Shown here piece by piece: positions 48,835 to 58,227 of a stretch of 64,000 bases of DNA. The translations under genes and the position numbers were made by a program. The notes under the pieces are model-generated. The model was not told where the DNA came from. It ran no database searches and was given only the letters and a program-made list of their open reading frames with translations. The DNA is from Mycolicibacterium neoaurum ATCC 25795 (lineage in GTDB: Bacteria; Actinomycetota; Actinomycetes; Mycobacteriales; Mycobacteriaceae), in the NCBI RefSeq assembly GCF_000691525.1, contig NZ_JMDW01000014.1:1-64000 (forward strand), in the 5' to 3' direction. Numbering within the stretch: position 1 is the stretch's first letter; each line of letters opens with the position of its first letter.

Positions 48835-50150
48835 TCGTCCTTGGTCCACGTATAGGGCTGTTCGGGCACACCGCGATCGCCGAGCATGAACGTCCGATGC
48901 TCACGCTCGTCGCGCCCGATCGCCGCCATCCACGTCAGCACCGTGCTGACCCGGTTGTGCACACCGGTCAGGAACGCGATGTGGATGAAGCCCCACGCCA
49001 TCCAGCCCAGCCGACCCGAGAGCTTCACCGGGCCGACCTGGAGCAGCGCATTGCCGCGGCTTATATAGGCCGCCGAGCCGAGATCGCGGTACCGGTAACT
49101 GCGGCGCGGTTTACCGGCCAGCTGACGACGCACGCACGAGGCGACGTGCAGACCGCCCTGCATCGCGTTCTCCGCCACACCGGGGTAATCGCCCCCGGCC
49201 AGGTCGCCGATGACGAAGACCTCGGGATGACCGGGCACCGACAGATCAGGTTGGACGTCGATCCGGCCGGATCGATCGGTCTTGGCGCCCAGGACTTGCG
49301 CCGCATGCCGGGCGAACGGCACCGCCTCGACACCGGCGGTCCACAGGACCGTCCGTGCTTCGTAATGCTGTTGCGGTCCGCCGGACTTGGGCGTGACCGT
49401 CACGCCGTCGCGGTCGACATCGGTGACGTGGACGCCCATGTGCAACTCGACACCGAGCGCCTGCAGGGTGCGGGTGGCCTTCTCGGTCAAGCCCGGGGCG
49501 AACGACTTCAAGACCCGGTCACCACCGTCGAAGAGCAGCACCCTGGCGTCCTCGGGTTGGATGCTGTGGAACTCGTTGGCCAGTGTCCGCGAAGCAACTT
49601 CGCGGATCTGGCCGGCGATCTCGACCCCGGTCGGCCCACCGCCGGCCACGGCGAAGGTCAACCAGCTGTCCCGTTCGCGCCCGGCCGGCAGCGTCTCGGC
49701 GATCTCGAATGCGGTGAACAACCGCTGCCGGATGCACAGCGCGTCATCGAGTGACTTCATCCCCGGTGCCCACTCGGCAAAACGCTCGTTGCCGAAATAA
49801 GACTGCTGCATGCCCGCGGCGATCACCAGGATGTCGTAGTCCAACGTGTAGGTCGATTCGTCGGGACGCAACGCCGTCACGGTCCCGGCGTCCGGATCCA
49901 GCTGGACAGCTTCACCGAGCAGGGTGCGCACGTTGGGGTATCGCGAAAGCTCCTCGCGCAGCGAGTGGCTGATCTGACCGATGCTCAGCGTTCCGGTGGC
50001 GCACTGGTAGAGCAGCGGCTGAAAGATATGTCCTGCCGCACGGTCGAGCAGTGTTACCGACGCGTCGGTGCGGCCTAGCCGGCGGGCGCAGAACAAACCG
50101 CCGAACCCGCCCCCGATGATGAGCACCCGGAGTTGCTGGTCGTCCATCAT
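48825..50150 (-). CDS. ndh: Type II NADH dehydrogenase (NDH-2)
   Basis: A 441-residue flavoprotein that passes electrons from NADH to menaquinone without proton pumping. FAD site GGGFGGLFCARRL near the N-terminus, the quinone-site FQPLLYQ, NADH site VAGGGPTGVEIAG, and the second FAD motif VFVIGDLAGG are seen. The C-terminal WGFIHIAFLTGVHNR membrane-contacting helices fit mycobacterial Ndh. Two adjacent ATGs (50150, 50147) are possible starts. It is divergent from the cyclase-like receptor gene. Confidence 0.9.
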   Translation of the reverse strand: MMDDQQLRVLIIGGGFGGLFCARRLGRTDASVTLLDRAAGHIFQPLLYQCATGTLSIGQISHSLREELSRYPNVRTLLGEAVQLDPDAGTVTALRPDESTYTLDYDILVIAAGMQQSYFGNERFAEWAPGMKSLDDALCIRQRLFTAFEIAETLPAGRERDSWLTFAVAGGGPTGVEIAGQIREVASRTLANEFHSIQPEDARVLLFDGGDRVLKSFAPGLTEKATRTLQALGVELHMGVHVTDVDRDGVTVTPKSGGPQQHYEARTVLWTAGVEAVPFARHAAQVLGAKTDRSGRIDVQPDLSVPGHPEVFVIGDLAGGDYPGVAENAMQGGLHVASCVRRQLAGKPRRSYRYRDLGSAAYISRGNALLQVGPVKLSGRLGWMAWGFIHIAFLTGVHNRVSTVLTWMAAIGRDEREHRTFMLGDRGVPEQPYTWTKDDQP

Positions 50151-50236
50151 CACCACAGTAGCCCCACGGTGCGGTGCGCCGATGTCGCGCCGCTGTGCAA
50201 TATCGCCAAGCAGAGCGCAATACGGGCGTACAGAGC

Positions 50237-50242
50237 TAGGCT
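50237..50242 (+). promoter_or_regulatory. -10 element upstream of the cyclase-like gene
   Basis: TAGGCT ends 6 nt before TTG 50249 and 9 nt before ATG 50252, so the transcript would start at or within 3 nt of the coding sequence. Confidence 0.45.
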
Positions 50243-50251
50243 CCCGAATTG

Positions 50252-52411
50252 ATGACCACACCTGAGCGCCCTGAGCCTGCATCAGACGGCGCAATTTCCC
50301 CGCTGCGACGCCGCCGCCGCGTGCGGTCTCGGATGAGCATCCAATCCAAGTTGCTGGTGATGTTGTTGGCCACCAGCATCCTGTCGGCAGCCGTCATCGG
50401 TTATGTCGGATACCAGTCGGGGCGAAGTTCGCTGCGCGATGCCGCCTTCAACAGACTCAACGAGATCCTGTCCTCCCAGACCAGGCAGTTGGAGGCCGAA
50501 TTCCGCTATCTGCGCGAATCCCTGGTCATCTACACCCGTGGCTCCACCGCCCAGGAGGCTGCCCGCGCCTTCACAGCCGGCTTCGACGATCTGGCCGCTG
50601 CGCCGGTGACGCCAGCCGACGACGCCGCGATCCTGAATTACTACAAGAGCCAGTTCGCCGAGCTGACCACCGAGGTGACCGGCCAGGACATCGACGTCAG
50701 TGGACTGCTGCCGACCTCACCGGCGCAGCGCTATCTGCAGGCGCGCTACACGGTGCCGTTCTCGAACTGGGATGAGTCCCTGAAGAACGATGACGCCGGA
50801 GATGGCAGCCAATGGTCGGCCGCCAACGCCCGTTTCAACGATTTCTTCCGTCAGATCGTGAGTCGGTTCAAATACGAGGACGCGCTGCTGCTCGATACGC
50901 GCGGCAACGTCGTATACACCGCGTACAAGGGTCCGGACCTCGGTACGAACATCCTCACCGGGCCGTACTCCGGCGGCTCGCTAGCCGGCGCCTACCGCGA
51001 TGCACTGAACTCCAATGTCGTGGACTACGTCGGGGTCACCGACTTTTCCTACTACCAACCATCGGCCGAGCCTGCGGCCTGGTTGCTGTCGCCGATCGGA
51101 TCCGGCGGCCGGATTGCCGGGGTTCTGGCGTTGCAGTTCCCCACCGGCGGGGTGAACCGCGTGATGACCATGGACGGCGACTGGCAGAAAGCCGGCATGG
51201 GCGAGACCGGTGAGACCTTCCTGGTCGGGCCGGATGGCCTGATGCGGTCGAATTCACGCATGTTCGAGCAGAACAAGGATGAGTTCCGCAAGCGCGTCAT
51301 CGATGGTGGGACACCGCCTGACGTCGCCGATCGATCACTGATGAGCGGTACCAACATCCTGGTCCAACCCATCGACAGCGAAGCGACGCGGCGTGCGCAC
51401 CGAGGCCAGTCCGGCACCATCATCGAAACCGACTACTTGGCCAGCGAAGCACTGCAGGCCTATGCGCCGGTGAACCTTCCTGGCCTGGATTGGGTCGTGG
51501 TGGCCGACATCGATGCCGACGAGGCCTTCGCCCCGGTATCGACATTCACCAGGACATTGGTGTTATCCACCGCCGCAATCATTTTCATCGTCTCGATCGC
51601 ATCGATGCTGCTTGCGCGGCTGTTCATCAGACCGATCCGGCGGCTGGAGGCCGGGGCGCAACAGATCAGCTCCGGAGATTACGGGGTGACCGTGCCGGTG
51701 CAGTCCAAGGACGAATTCGGTGATCTCACGGTCGCATTCAATGCCATGAGCCGGAATCTGGCCATCAAGGAGGACCTGCTCAACGAGCAGCGTCAGGAGA
51801 ATGACCGGCTACTGCGGTCGTTGATGCCCGAACCGGTGGTCGCCCGCTACCGCGGCGGTGAGGAGACCATAGCCCAGGATCACCGCGACGTCACCGTCAT
51901 ATTCGCCGGGATCGCGGGCCTGGAGGAACTCTCCGCCGATCTCAGTGCCGACGAAGGGCTCTCCCTGGTCAACCGGCTGGTGCGGCAGTTCGACGCCGCT
52001 GCCGAAAGCCTGGGTATCGAGAAGGTGCGAACCCTGCACAACGGTTATCTGGCCAGTTGCGGACTGAGCGCTCCCCGACTCGACAATGTACGGCGCACCG
52101 TCGATTTCGCGGTGGAGATGAAACGCATCGTCGACAGGTTCAACACCGAGACGGGTCATGCCCTCCAGCTGCGGGCGGGTATCGACACCGGAACCGTCAC
52201 CAGCGGCCTGATCGGCCGGTCGAGTCTCGCCTACGATATGTGGGGCACCACGGTCGACCTGGCGAACAGCATGCAGAGCGGGTCGTCGCAACCGGGCATC
52301 TACGTGACATCGCGGGTTCACGACGCAATGAGCAGCACCCGGGATTTCACCGCCGCCGACGCGGTGGAGATCGCCGGCCGGTCCGAGCCGGTCTGGCGAC
52401 TGGCCGAGTAA
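50252..52411 (+). CDS. Membrane receptor with degenerate class III cyclase domain (Rv2435c-like)
   Basis: A 719-residue protein: basic N-terminus, TM1 (about 34-54), a large extracellular dCache-like sensor (about 60-425), TM2 (about 433-456), HAMP (about 457-510) and a class III nucleotidyl cyclase homology domain (about 545-715). In the last, the first metal Asp is Gly553 (FAGIAG for FADI-G), the second is Asn597 (LHNGY for IGDAY), the base-binding Lys is Arg593, and the transition-state Asn and Arg are Asp669 and Ser673 (VDLANS for VNLASR). Only Asp662 of YDMWG remains. It is thus probably catalytically dead and may signal through contacts with its neighbour. The MscS-CNBD gene begins 4 nt downstream. 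Confidence 0.9.
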   Translation: MTTPERPEPASDGAISPLRRRRRVRSRMSIQSKLLVMLLATSILSAAVIGYVGYQSGRSSLRDAAFNRLNEILSSQTRQLEAEFRYLRESLVIYTRGSTAQEAARAFTAGFDDLAAAPVTPADDAAILNYYKSQFAELTTEVTGQDIDVSGLLPTSPAQRYLQARYTVPFSNWDESLKNDDAGDGSQWSAANARFNDFFRQIVSRFKYEDALLLDTRGNVVYTAYKGPDLGTNILTGPYSGGSLAGAYRDALNSNVVDYVGVTDFSYYQPSAEPAAWLLSPIGSGGRIAGVLALQFPTGGVNRVMTMDGDWQKAGMGETGETFLVGPDGLMRSNSRMFEQNKDEFRKRVIDGGTPPDVADRSLMSGTNILVQPIDSEATRRAHRGQSGTIIETDYLASEALQAYAPVNLPGLDWVVVADIDADEAFAPVSTFTRTLVLSTAAIIFIVSIASMLLARLFIRPIRRLEAGAQQISSGDYGVTVPVQSKDEFGDLTVAFNAMSRNLAIKEDLLNEQRQENDRLLRSLMPEPVVARYRGGEETIAQDHRDVTVIFAGIAGLEELSADLSADEGLSLVNRLVRQFDAAAESLGIEKVRTLHNGYLASCGLSAPRLDNVRRTVDFAVEMKRIVDRFNTETGHALQLRAGIDTGTVTSGLIGRSSLAYDMWGTTVDLANSMQSGSSQPGIYVTSRVHDAMSSTRDFTAADAVEIAGRSEPVWRLAE

Positions 52412-52415
52412 CACG

Positions 52416-53816
52416 ATGGCCGAATTGTTCGACACCTCATGGTTTCTGTGGGCCCTCGGTGTGTCCATCGGTCTGCCCATCACGCTGGTGCTGCTGACCG
52501 AACTGCGCAACGCGCTTGCCCGCCGCGGCAGCGCGCTCACCAGAGCGGTCGGGCTGATACGCAACTACGTCGTGCCGCTGGGCGCGCTGCTGCTCTTGTT
52601 GACCCAGGCCAACCAGGTGTCCCCGGACGCGACTCCGGTGCGCCTGATCGCCACGGTGTTCGGTTTCGTCGTGCTGATCCTGCTGCTCTCGGGGTTCAAT
52701 GCCACCCTGTTCCAGGGTGCACCGGAAGGCAGCTGGCGCAAACGGATTCCGTCGATTTTCCTCGACGTCGCTCGCTTCGTGGTCATTGCCATCGGATTGG
52801 CGATGATCATGTCGTTCATCTGGGGTGCCGATGTCGGCGGACTGTTCACCGCCCTCGGCGTGACCTCGATCGTGCTGGGTCTGGCATTGCAGAACGCGGT
52901 CGGCCAGATCGTCTCCGGTCTGCTGCTGTTGTTCGAGCAGCCGTTCCAGCTGGGTGACTGGCTGGACACCCCCTCGGCACGTGGCCGGGTGGTCGAGGTC
53001 AACTGGCGGGCGACCCACGTCGACACCGGCGGTGGCGGGCTGCAGATCATGCCCAACTCGGTGCTCGCCGCGGCATCGTTCACCAATCTCAGCCGGCCGC
53101 CCGGGGACCATTCCATCTCGCTGACAAGTGTTTTCGGTGCCACCGATCCTCCCGACCAGGTGTGCGCACTGCTCACCCGGATCGCCGGAACGCTGCCCCA
53201 GGTGCGGCCAGGGGCAATCCCCAAAGCGGTCTATATCGGCGGGGCGGAGTACCGGACGACCATTCCGTTGCGTTCCCCTGCCGATGACGGTGCCGCGAAA
53301 TCTACGTTTCTGCGCTGGATCTGGTACGCGTCGCGGCGCGCTGCGCTTCATCTCGACGAGGCCGACGACGACTTCGGCACACCGGAGCGGATCGCGCACT
53401 ACCTGCACGTCGTCGGGTCCACCCTGCGCCTGCACGAAGACGATCTTGCCGAGATCGCCCCGCATTTCCGATTGGCGCGCTACGGCAGCGACGAGACCAT
53501 CCAGTTCGCCGGTCAAGTGCCCTCGCGGATGAGTTTCATCGTCGGCGGGCACGTGCGTCTGACCTCCACCCGTGATGACGGTGCGATCGTCACCGTCGCC
53601 ACGCTGGAGTCCGGGGATTTCCTGGGACAGACCGCGTTGACCCGCGAGCCGGTGCTTGCCGCCGGCCATGCCGTGGACGAGGTGACGATGCTGCAGATCG
53701 ACCGCACACATCTCGATGATCTGGTCATGCGCGAACCCCTGCTGCTGCAGGAGATCGGCCGGGCCATCGAAGACCGACGCGCCTCGATGCGTCGGGCGAT
53801 GGCCGTCACCGAGTAG
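52416..53816 (+). CDS. MscS-type mechanosensitive channel with C-terminal CNBD-like domain (Rv2434c-like)
   Basis: A 466-residue channel. TMs at about 10-30, 50-66, 76-95 and 117-137; the pore helix and beta domain follow as GLFTALGVTSIVLGLALQNA (about 142-161), IVSGLLLLFEQPFQLGD and IMPNSVL. A cyclic-nucleotide-binding-like domain covers about 340-455. Its phosphate-binding cassette is altered: the ribose Glu is Gln405 (FLGQ for FGE) and the phosphate Arg is absent (REPVLAAG). M. tuberculosis Rv2434c has the same layout next to Rv2435c. It may open in response to tension and to the receptor rather than to cAMP. Confidence 0.9.
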   Translation: MAELFDTSWFLWALGVSIGLPITLVLLTELRNALARRGSALTRAVGLIRNYVVPLGALLLLLTQANQVSPDATPVRLIATVFGFVVLILLLSGFNATLFQGAPEGSWRKRIPSIFLDVARFVVIAIGLAMIMSFIWGADVGGLFTALGVTSIVLGLALQNAVGQIVSGLLLLFEQPFQLGDWLDTPSARGRVVEVNWRATHVDTGGGGLQIMPNSVLAAASFTNLSRPPGDHSISLTSVFGATDPPDQVCALLTRIAGTLPQVRPGAIPKAVYIGGAEYRTTIPLRSPADDGAAKSTFLRWIWYASRRAALHLDEADDDFGTPERIAHYLHVVGSTLRLHEDDLAEIAPHFRLARYGSDETIQFAGQVPSRMSFIVGGHVRLTSTRDDGAIVTVATLESGDFLGQTALTREPVLAAGHAVDEVTMLQIDRTHLDDLVMREPLLLQEIGRAIEDRRASMRRAMAVTE

Positions 53817-53822
53817 CCGCTC

Positions 53823-53842
53823 ACTCGGTCTCGACGCCGAGT
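53823..53842. terminator. Weak hairpin after the channel gene
   Basis: ACTCGG and CCGAGT (53823-53828, 53837-53842) form a 6-bp stem with an 8-nt loop 7 nt after the stop. It is short and without T-tract, so only a possible terminator. Confidence 0.3.
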
Positions 53843-53973
53843 CGGAATCGTTGCCCAACCGCGATACACCACGCCGCGCTGGTACGCGTGTGACGCAAGT
53901 GGCCCGTGTTGAACTACCCATCGAAGAAAGCAACGGCGATTGCTTGGACACGAAAGGTGGGTTTGTTGCCGTT

Positions 53974-54969
53974 ATGAAGACCATCAGGAAAATCCGTGGC
54001 GGATGGCTACGCAGACTGGCGGTGGTTGCCGCGTCGATGCTGGCGCTGCCCGGGCTGATCGGTTTCGCCGGGGGTTCGGCGACTGCTGGTGCGTTCTCTC
54101 GACCCGGGCTGCCCGTCGAGTACCTCGACGTGTTCTCCCAGTCGATGAACCGCAACATCCGGGTGCAGTTCCAGGGTGGTGGGCCGCATGCGGTCTATCT
54201 GCTCGACGGCCTGCGCGCCCAGGATGACTACAACGGCTGGGATATCAACACCCCGGCATTCGAGTGGTACTACCAGTCCGGTCTGTCCACGATCATGCCG
54301 GTCGGCGGTCAGTCCAGCTTCTACGCGGACTGGTACCAGCCCTCGAAGGGCAACGGGCAGAACTACACCTACAAGTGGGAGACCTTCCTGACCCAGGAGC
54401 TGCCCACCTACCTGGAGACCGTCAAGGGCGTGTCGCGCACCGGCAACGCCGTGGTCGGCCTGTCGATGGCCGGTAGCGCATCGCTGAACTACGCGATCCA
54501 CCACCCGCAGCAGTTCATCTATGCCGCATCCCTTTCCGGCTTCCTCAACCCGTCCGAGGGTTGGTGGCCGATGCTGATCGGGCTGGCCATGAACGATGCC
54601 GGCGGCTTCAACGCCGAGAGCATGTGGGGCCCGTCCTCGGACCCGGCGTGGAAGCGCAATGACCCGATGGTCAACATCAACCAGTTGGTGGCCAACAACA
54701 CCCGCGTCTGGATCTACTGCGGCACCGGCACCCCGTCGGACCTCGACGTCGGCGCCAACACCGGCAACCTGATGGCCGCACAGTTCCTGGAGGGCTTCAC
54801 CCTGCGGACCAACGTCAGCTTCCGGGACAAGTACGTCGCAGCCGGTGGGACCAACGGGGTGTTCAACTTCCCGTCACAGGGCACCCACAGCTGGGGCTAC
54901 TGGGGCCAGCAGCTTCAGATGATGAAGCCTGATATCCAGCGCGTGTTGGGAGCCCAGGCCGTCGCATGA
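53974..54969 (+). CDS. Antigen 85 family mycolyltransferase
   Basis: A 331-residue secreted alpha/beta hydrolase that moves mycolic acids onto arabinogalactan and trehalose. Signal peptide to about residue 40, then FSRPGLPVEYLDV, the usual mature start. The catalytic triad is Ser164 (GLSMAGS), Glu273 (FLEGF) and His305 (THSW); Ser164 corresponds to Ser124 of the mature protein. The fibronectin-binding region is present in the Ag85 family form. Which of FbpA/B/C it matches best cannot be told. A 14-bp hairpin terminator follows. Confidence 0.95.
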   Translation: MKTIRKIRGGWLRRLAVVAASMLALPGLIGFAGGSATAGAFSRPGLPVEYLDVFSQSMNRNIRVQFQGGGPHAVYLLDGLRAQDDYNGWDINTPAFEWYYQSGLSTIMPVGGQSSFYADWYQPSKGNGQNYTYKWETFLTQELPTYLETVKGVSRTGNAVVGLSMAGSASLNYAIHHPQQFIYAASLSGFLNPSEGWWPMLIGLAMNDAGGFNAESMWGPSSDPAWKRNDPMVNINQLVANNTRVWIYCGTGTPSDLDVGANTGNLMAAQFLEGFTLRTNVSFRDKYVAAGGTNGVFNFPSQGTHSWGYWGQQLQMMKPDIQRVLGAQAVA

Positions 54970-54999
54970 TGACGGACTGACCCGACGCACCAAAGACCC

Positions 55000-55036
55000 A
55001 GGGAGCCTGCCGTACCCCCCGAACGGCAGGCTCCCT
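55000..55036 (+). terminator. Intrinsic terminator of the antigen 85 gene
   Basis: A perfect 14-bp stem (55000-55013 with 55023-55036), 9-nt loop, then GCTTTGTGT. It starts 31 nt after the stop codon and has the best U-rich tail of any hairpin in the window. Confidence 0.8.
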
Positions 55037-55052
55037 GCTTTGTGTCTGTTCA

Positions 55053-55109
55053 CGAGAGTGACGTTTCTGCGCCGTCCATGGTCTGGGCAGCGCAGAAACG
55101 TCACTCTCG
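55053..55109. repeat. 20-bp perfect inverted repeat
   Basis: Arms 55053-55072 and 55090-55109 are exact reverse complements around a 17-nt spacer. The arm CGAGAGTGACGTTTCTGCGC reads like an intergenic element I associate with several fast-growing mycobacteria. It lies between the antigen 85 terminator and the next promoter. Confidence 0.85.
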
Positions 55110-55150
55110 CGGCTCGTGGACGTTGACAGCCGATCGTCAGCATCGCCATC

Positions 55151-55156
55151 TAGCAT
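55151..55156 (+). promoter_or_regulatory. -10 element for leaderless membrane-protein transcript
   Basis: TAGCAT ends 6 nt before GTG 55163. A TTGACA at 55123-55128 is 22 nt upstream, too far for a normal -35. Confidence 0.45.
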
Positions 55157-55162
55157 CTGCGC

Positions 55163-55819
55163 GTGACCCCGGTTCTGCGCGGCATACTGCTCGACATCGC
55201 CCCGCCGCTGGTCGCCTACTACGGGTTGCGCGCCGCGGGGGTGTCCGAATACCTGGCCCTGCTCATCGCGACGCTGCTGGCCGGCGCCAAGGTCGGCTAC
55301 GACGCGATCCGCGCCCGCCGATTGGACCCGTTCGCCGGCTACCTGATGCTCAACTTCGGCTTGAGCCTGGCCGTCGGCCTGGCGACATCGGATGCCCGGA
55401 TGCTGATGGTCGGCGACACCCTGGTCGGCGGCATCGGCGCACTGATCTTCCTGGGCAGCTGTGTCCTCGGTAAGCCGTTAACCCAGGTGGTCGCCGAGCG
55501 CGTTGAGGGTGGTGACCGCTCCCCCGAACCCGGCGAGGCGGCCTTCAAGCACCGGGTGCACATTCTGCTCTCTGCAGTATGGGGAGTCGGACTTCTCGTC
55601 GGCACGTTCGTCAGCTTGGGCATCATCTATTCGTTCTCGGTCGACGTCGGCAAGGGCCTCAACACGGCGGTGTCGCTGGCCGTCATCGGGATCCTGATCC
55701 TGCTGACAGTCGTCATCGCCAAACGAGCCCGGGCGCGATGGCAGCAGACGGACGAGTCGGCGGTGCCGTCGGCCGATCCCCCGGCACCGCGACCCGGGTG
55801 TTCGCCCTCAGCGCAGTGA
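55163..55819 (+). CDS. VC0807-like integral membrane protein
   Basis: A 218-residue protein with about five to six hydrophobic segments: PLVAYYGLRAAGVSEYLALL, then NFGLSLAVGLAT, TLVGGIGALIFLGSC, LSAVWGVGLLVGTFVSLGII, and VSLAVIGILILLTVVIA, plus a Pro-rich cytoplasmic tail. The layout is like the VC0807 domain family, which has no firm function. The GTG start has no ribosome site and a -10 box 6 nt upstream. Confidence 0.65.
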   Translation: MTPVLRGILLDIAPPLVAYYGLRAAGVSEYLALLIATLLAGAKVGYDAIRARRLDPFAGYLMLNFGLSLAVGLATSDARMLMVGDTLVGGIGALIFLGSCVLGKPLTQVVAERVEGGDRSPEPGEAAFKHRVHILLSAVWGVGLLVGTFVSLGIIYSFSVDVGKGLNTAVSLAVIGILILLTVVIAKRARARWQQTDESAVPSADPPAPRPGCSPSAQ

Positions 55820-55885
55820 TCATGCTCCGGGAACAACCGAGGACCGCTCCGGGTTGAGTGCATCAGAATCAACTTTGGAGGTTTG

Positions 55886-58222
55886 ATGTCTGAAGCCATC
55901 GCAGTCCCGGTCCTGTTCGTCAGCGAGCCCATCGTGCTGCCCGGCATGGTGGTGCCCATCGAGCTCGACGACGCTGCCCGTGCCGCGGTCGACGCCGCGC
56001 AGGCCAGCGAGACCGGCAAGCTGCTCATCGCACCGCGCCTGGATGACCGCTACCCCACCTACGGGGTGCTCGCCTCGATCGTGCAGGTGGGCCGCGTTCC
56101 CGGCGGCGGCGCGGCCGCCGTCGTCAAGGGCGAGACCCGCGCACACATCGGCTCCGGCACCACCGGACCCGGCGCGGCGCTGTGGGTCGAGGTCGAGCCG
56201 ATCGCCGATTCGGAGGTCTCTGCGGAGACCAAGGCCCTGGCGGCCGAGTACAAGAAACTACTGCTGGCGATGCTGCAACGCCGCGAGGCCTGGCAGATCG
56301 TCGACGTCGTCAACAAGATCACCGACCCGTCCGCGCTGGCCGATACGGCCGGCTACGCCTCATACCTGAGTGATGTGCAGAAGCGTGAGCTGCTGGAGAC
56401 CTCTGATGTCGAGCGTCGACTCCGTCTGTTGATCGATTGGACCGGTGAGCACCTGGCCGAGGTCGAGGTCAACGACAAGATCGCCGAGGACGTCCGGGCG
56501 GGGATGGACAAGCAGCAGAAGGAATTCCTGCTGCGCCAACAGCTGGCCGCGATCCGTAAGGAACTGGGCGAGCTGGGTCCCGACGGCCAGGAGGGTGAGG
56601 ACGACTACCGAGCCCGCGTCGAGGCCGCCGAGCTGCCGGAGAAGGTCCGCGAGGCCGCGCTGCGTGAGGTCGGCAAGCTGGAACGCGCCAGCGACCAGAG
56701 CCCCGAAGGCGGCTGGATCCGCACCTGGCTGGACACCGTGCTGGACCTGCCGTGGAACGTCACGACCGAGGACTCGGCCGACCTGAAAGCGGCCCGCGAG
56801 ATCCTCGACGCCGACCACCATGGCCTCGAGGACGTCAAGGACCGCATCGTCGAATACCTGGCGGTGCGGGCGCGGCGCGCCCAGCGCAACATGTCCGTCG
56901 TGGGCGGGCGTGGCTCCGGCGCGGTCATGGTGCTGGCCGGTCCGCCCGGGGTGGGCAAGACCTCGTTGGGTGAGTCCGTCGCACGGGCCTTGGGCCGCAA
57001 GTTCGTCCGCGTCGCCCTCGGCGGCGTGCGGGACGAGGCCGAGATCCGCGGGCACCGGCGAACCTACGTCGGCGCCCTGCCCGGCCGAATCGTGCGGGCC
57101 ATCGGGGAGGCGGGGTCGATGAACCCCGTCGTGCTGCTCGACGAGATCGACAAGGTCGGCTCCGACTACCGGGGCGACCCGTCCTCGGCGTTGTTGGAGG
57201 TGCTGGATCCGGCGCAGAACCATACGTTCCGCGATCACTACCTGGAGCTCGACCTGGACCTGAGCGATGTGGTGTTCCTGGCGACGGCCAACGTCATCGA
57301 GAACATCCCGTCGGCACTGCTGGACCGCATGGAGCTGATCCAGATCGACGGTTACACCGAGGACGACAAGGTGGCCATCGCGCGGGATTACCTGCTACCC
57401 CGGCAGGCAGAGCGAGCCGCTCTGGCCGATGGTGAGGTCACGGTGACCGAAGCCGCGCTGCGCAAGATCGCCGCCGACTACACCCGCGAGCCGGGTGTGC
57501 GCCAGTTCGAGCGGCTGCTGGCCAAGGCATTGCGCAAGGTCACCACCAAGCTGGCTGGAGGGATCACCGGCCTCATCATCGATGAGCCGGATCTCGTTGA
57601 GTACCTGGGCCGTCCGCGGTTCACTCCAGACTCCGACGAGCGCACCGCGGTGCCGGGCGTGGCGACCGGTCTGGCCGTCACCGGACTCGGTGGTGATGTG
57701 CTCTACATCGAGGCCGGTTCGGTCGAGGCAGAGCCGGGATTGAAGCTGACCGGGCAGCTGGGTGACGTGATGAAGGAGTCGGCGCAGATCGCCCTGTCCT
57801 ACGTGCGTGCCCATGCCGAACAGCTCGGCGTCGACCCGAAGGCGCTGGACCGGCAGATCCACGTGCACGTGCCCGCGGGCGCGGTGCCCAAGGACGGCCC
57901 GTCGGCCGGTGTGACCATGGTGACCGCCCTGGTCTCCATGGCGACCGGGCGGCAGGTCCGCGGCGACGTGGGCATGACCGGCGAGGTCACGCTGAACGGT
58001 CGGGTGCTGCCCATCGGCGGTGTGAAGCAGAAACTGCTTGCCGCACAACGGGCCGGATTGAGGACCGTCTTCATCCCGCAGCGCAACGAACCCGATCTCG
58101 ACGAGGTGCCCGAGGAGGTTCTGGCTGCGCTCGATGTCCGGCCGATGACCGATGTCGCCGAAATCGTCGCGTTGGCACTGGAGCCGGCAGCCGAGAGCGC
58201 GACGGCCACGGCCGCGGCATAA
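55886..58222 (+). CDS. lon: ATP-dependent protease Lon
   Basis: A 778-residue Lon protease that degrades misfolded and regulatory proteins. N-domain (about 1-190), coiled region with EEFLLRQQ-type helix (about 195-270), AAA+ module with Walker A GPPGVGKT (352-359), Walker B VVLLDEIDK (from 415), and a protease domain with Ser673 (PKDGPSAG) and Lys716 (GGVKQK) as catalytic dyad. Nothing is missing. The ATG at 55886 has GGAGG 4 nt upstream; TTG 55883 is less likely. A palindromic repeat follows directly. Confidence 0.96.
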   Translation: MSEAIAVPVLFVSEPIVLPGMVVPIELDDAARAAVDAAQASETGKLLIAPRLDDRYPTYGVLASIVQVGRVPGGGAAAVVKGETRAHIGSGTTGPGAALWVEVEPIADSEVSAETKALAAEYKKLLLAMLQRREAWQIVDVVNKITDPSALADTAGYASYLSDVQKRELLETSDVERRLRLLIDWTGEHLAEVEVNDKIAEDVRAGMDKQQKEFLLRQQLAAIRKELGELGPDGQEGEDDYRARVEAAELPEKVREAALREVGKLERASDQSPEGGWIRTWLDTVLDLPWNVTTEDSADLKAAREILDADHHGLEDVKDRIVEYLAVRARRAQRNMSVVGGRGSGAVMVLAGPPGVGKTSLGESVARALGRKFVRVALGGVRDEAEIRGHRRTYVGALPGRIVRAIGEAGSMNPVVLLDEIDKVGSDYRGDPSSALLEVLDPAQNHTFRDHYLELDLDLSDVVFLATANVIENIPSALLDRMELIQIDGYTEDDKVAIARDYLLPRQAERAALADGEVTVTEAALRKIAADYTREPGVRQFERLLAKALRKVTTKLAGGITGLIIDEPDLVEYLGRPRFTPDSDERTAVPGVATGLAVTGLGGDVLYIEAGSVEAEPGLKLTGQLGDVMKESAQIALSYVRAHAEQLGVDPKALDRQIHVHVPAGAVPKDGPSAGVTMVTALVSMATGRQVRGDVGMTGEVTLNGRVLPIGGVKQKLLAAQRAGLRTVFIPQRNEPDLDEVPEEVLAALDVRPMTDVAEIVALALEPAAESATATAAA

Positions 58223-58227
58223 CCCGA

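Noticed and set aside
55123..55156. TTGACA ... TAGCAT as a full sigma-A promoter before the VC0807-like gene
   Set aside because: The spacer is 22 nt, too long; only the -10 is kept.
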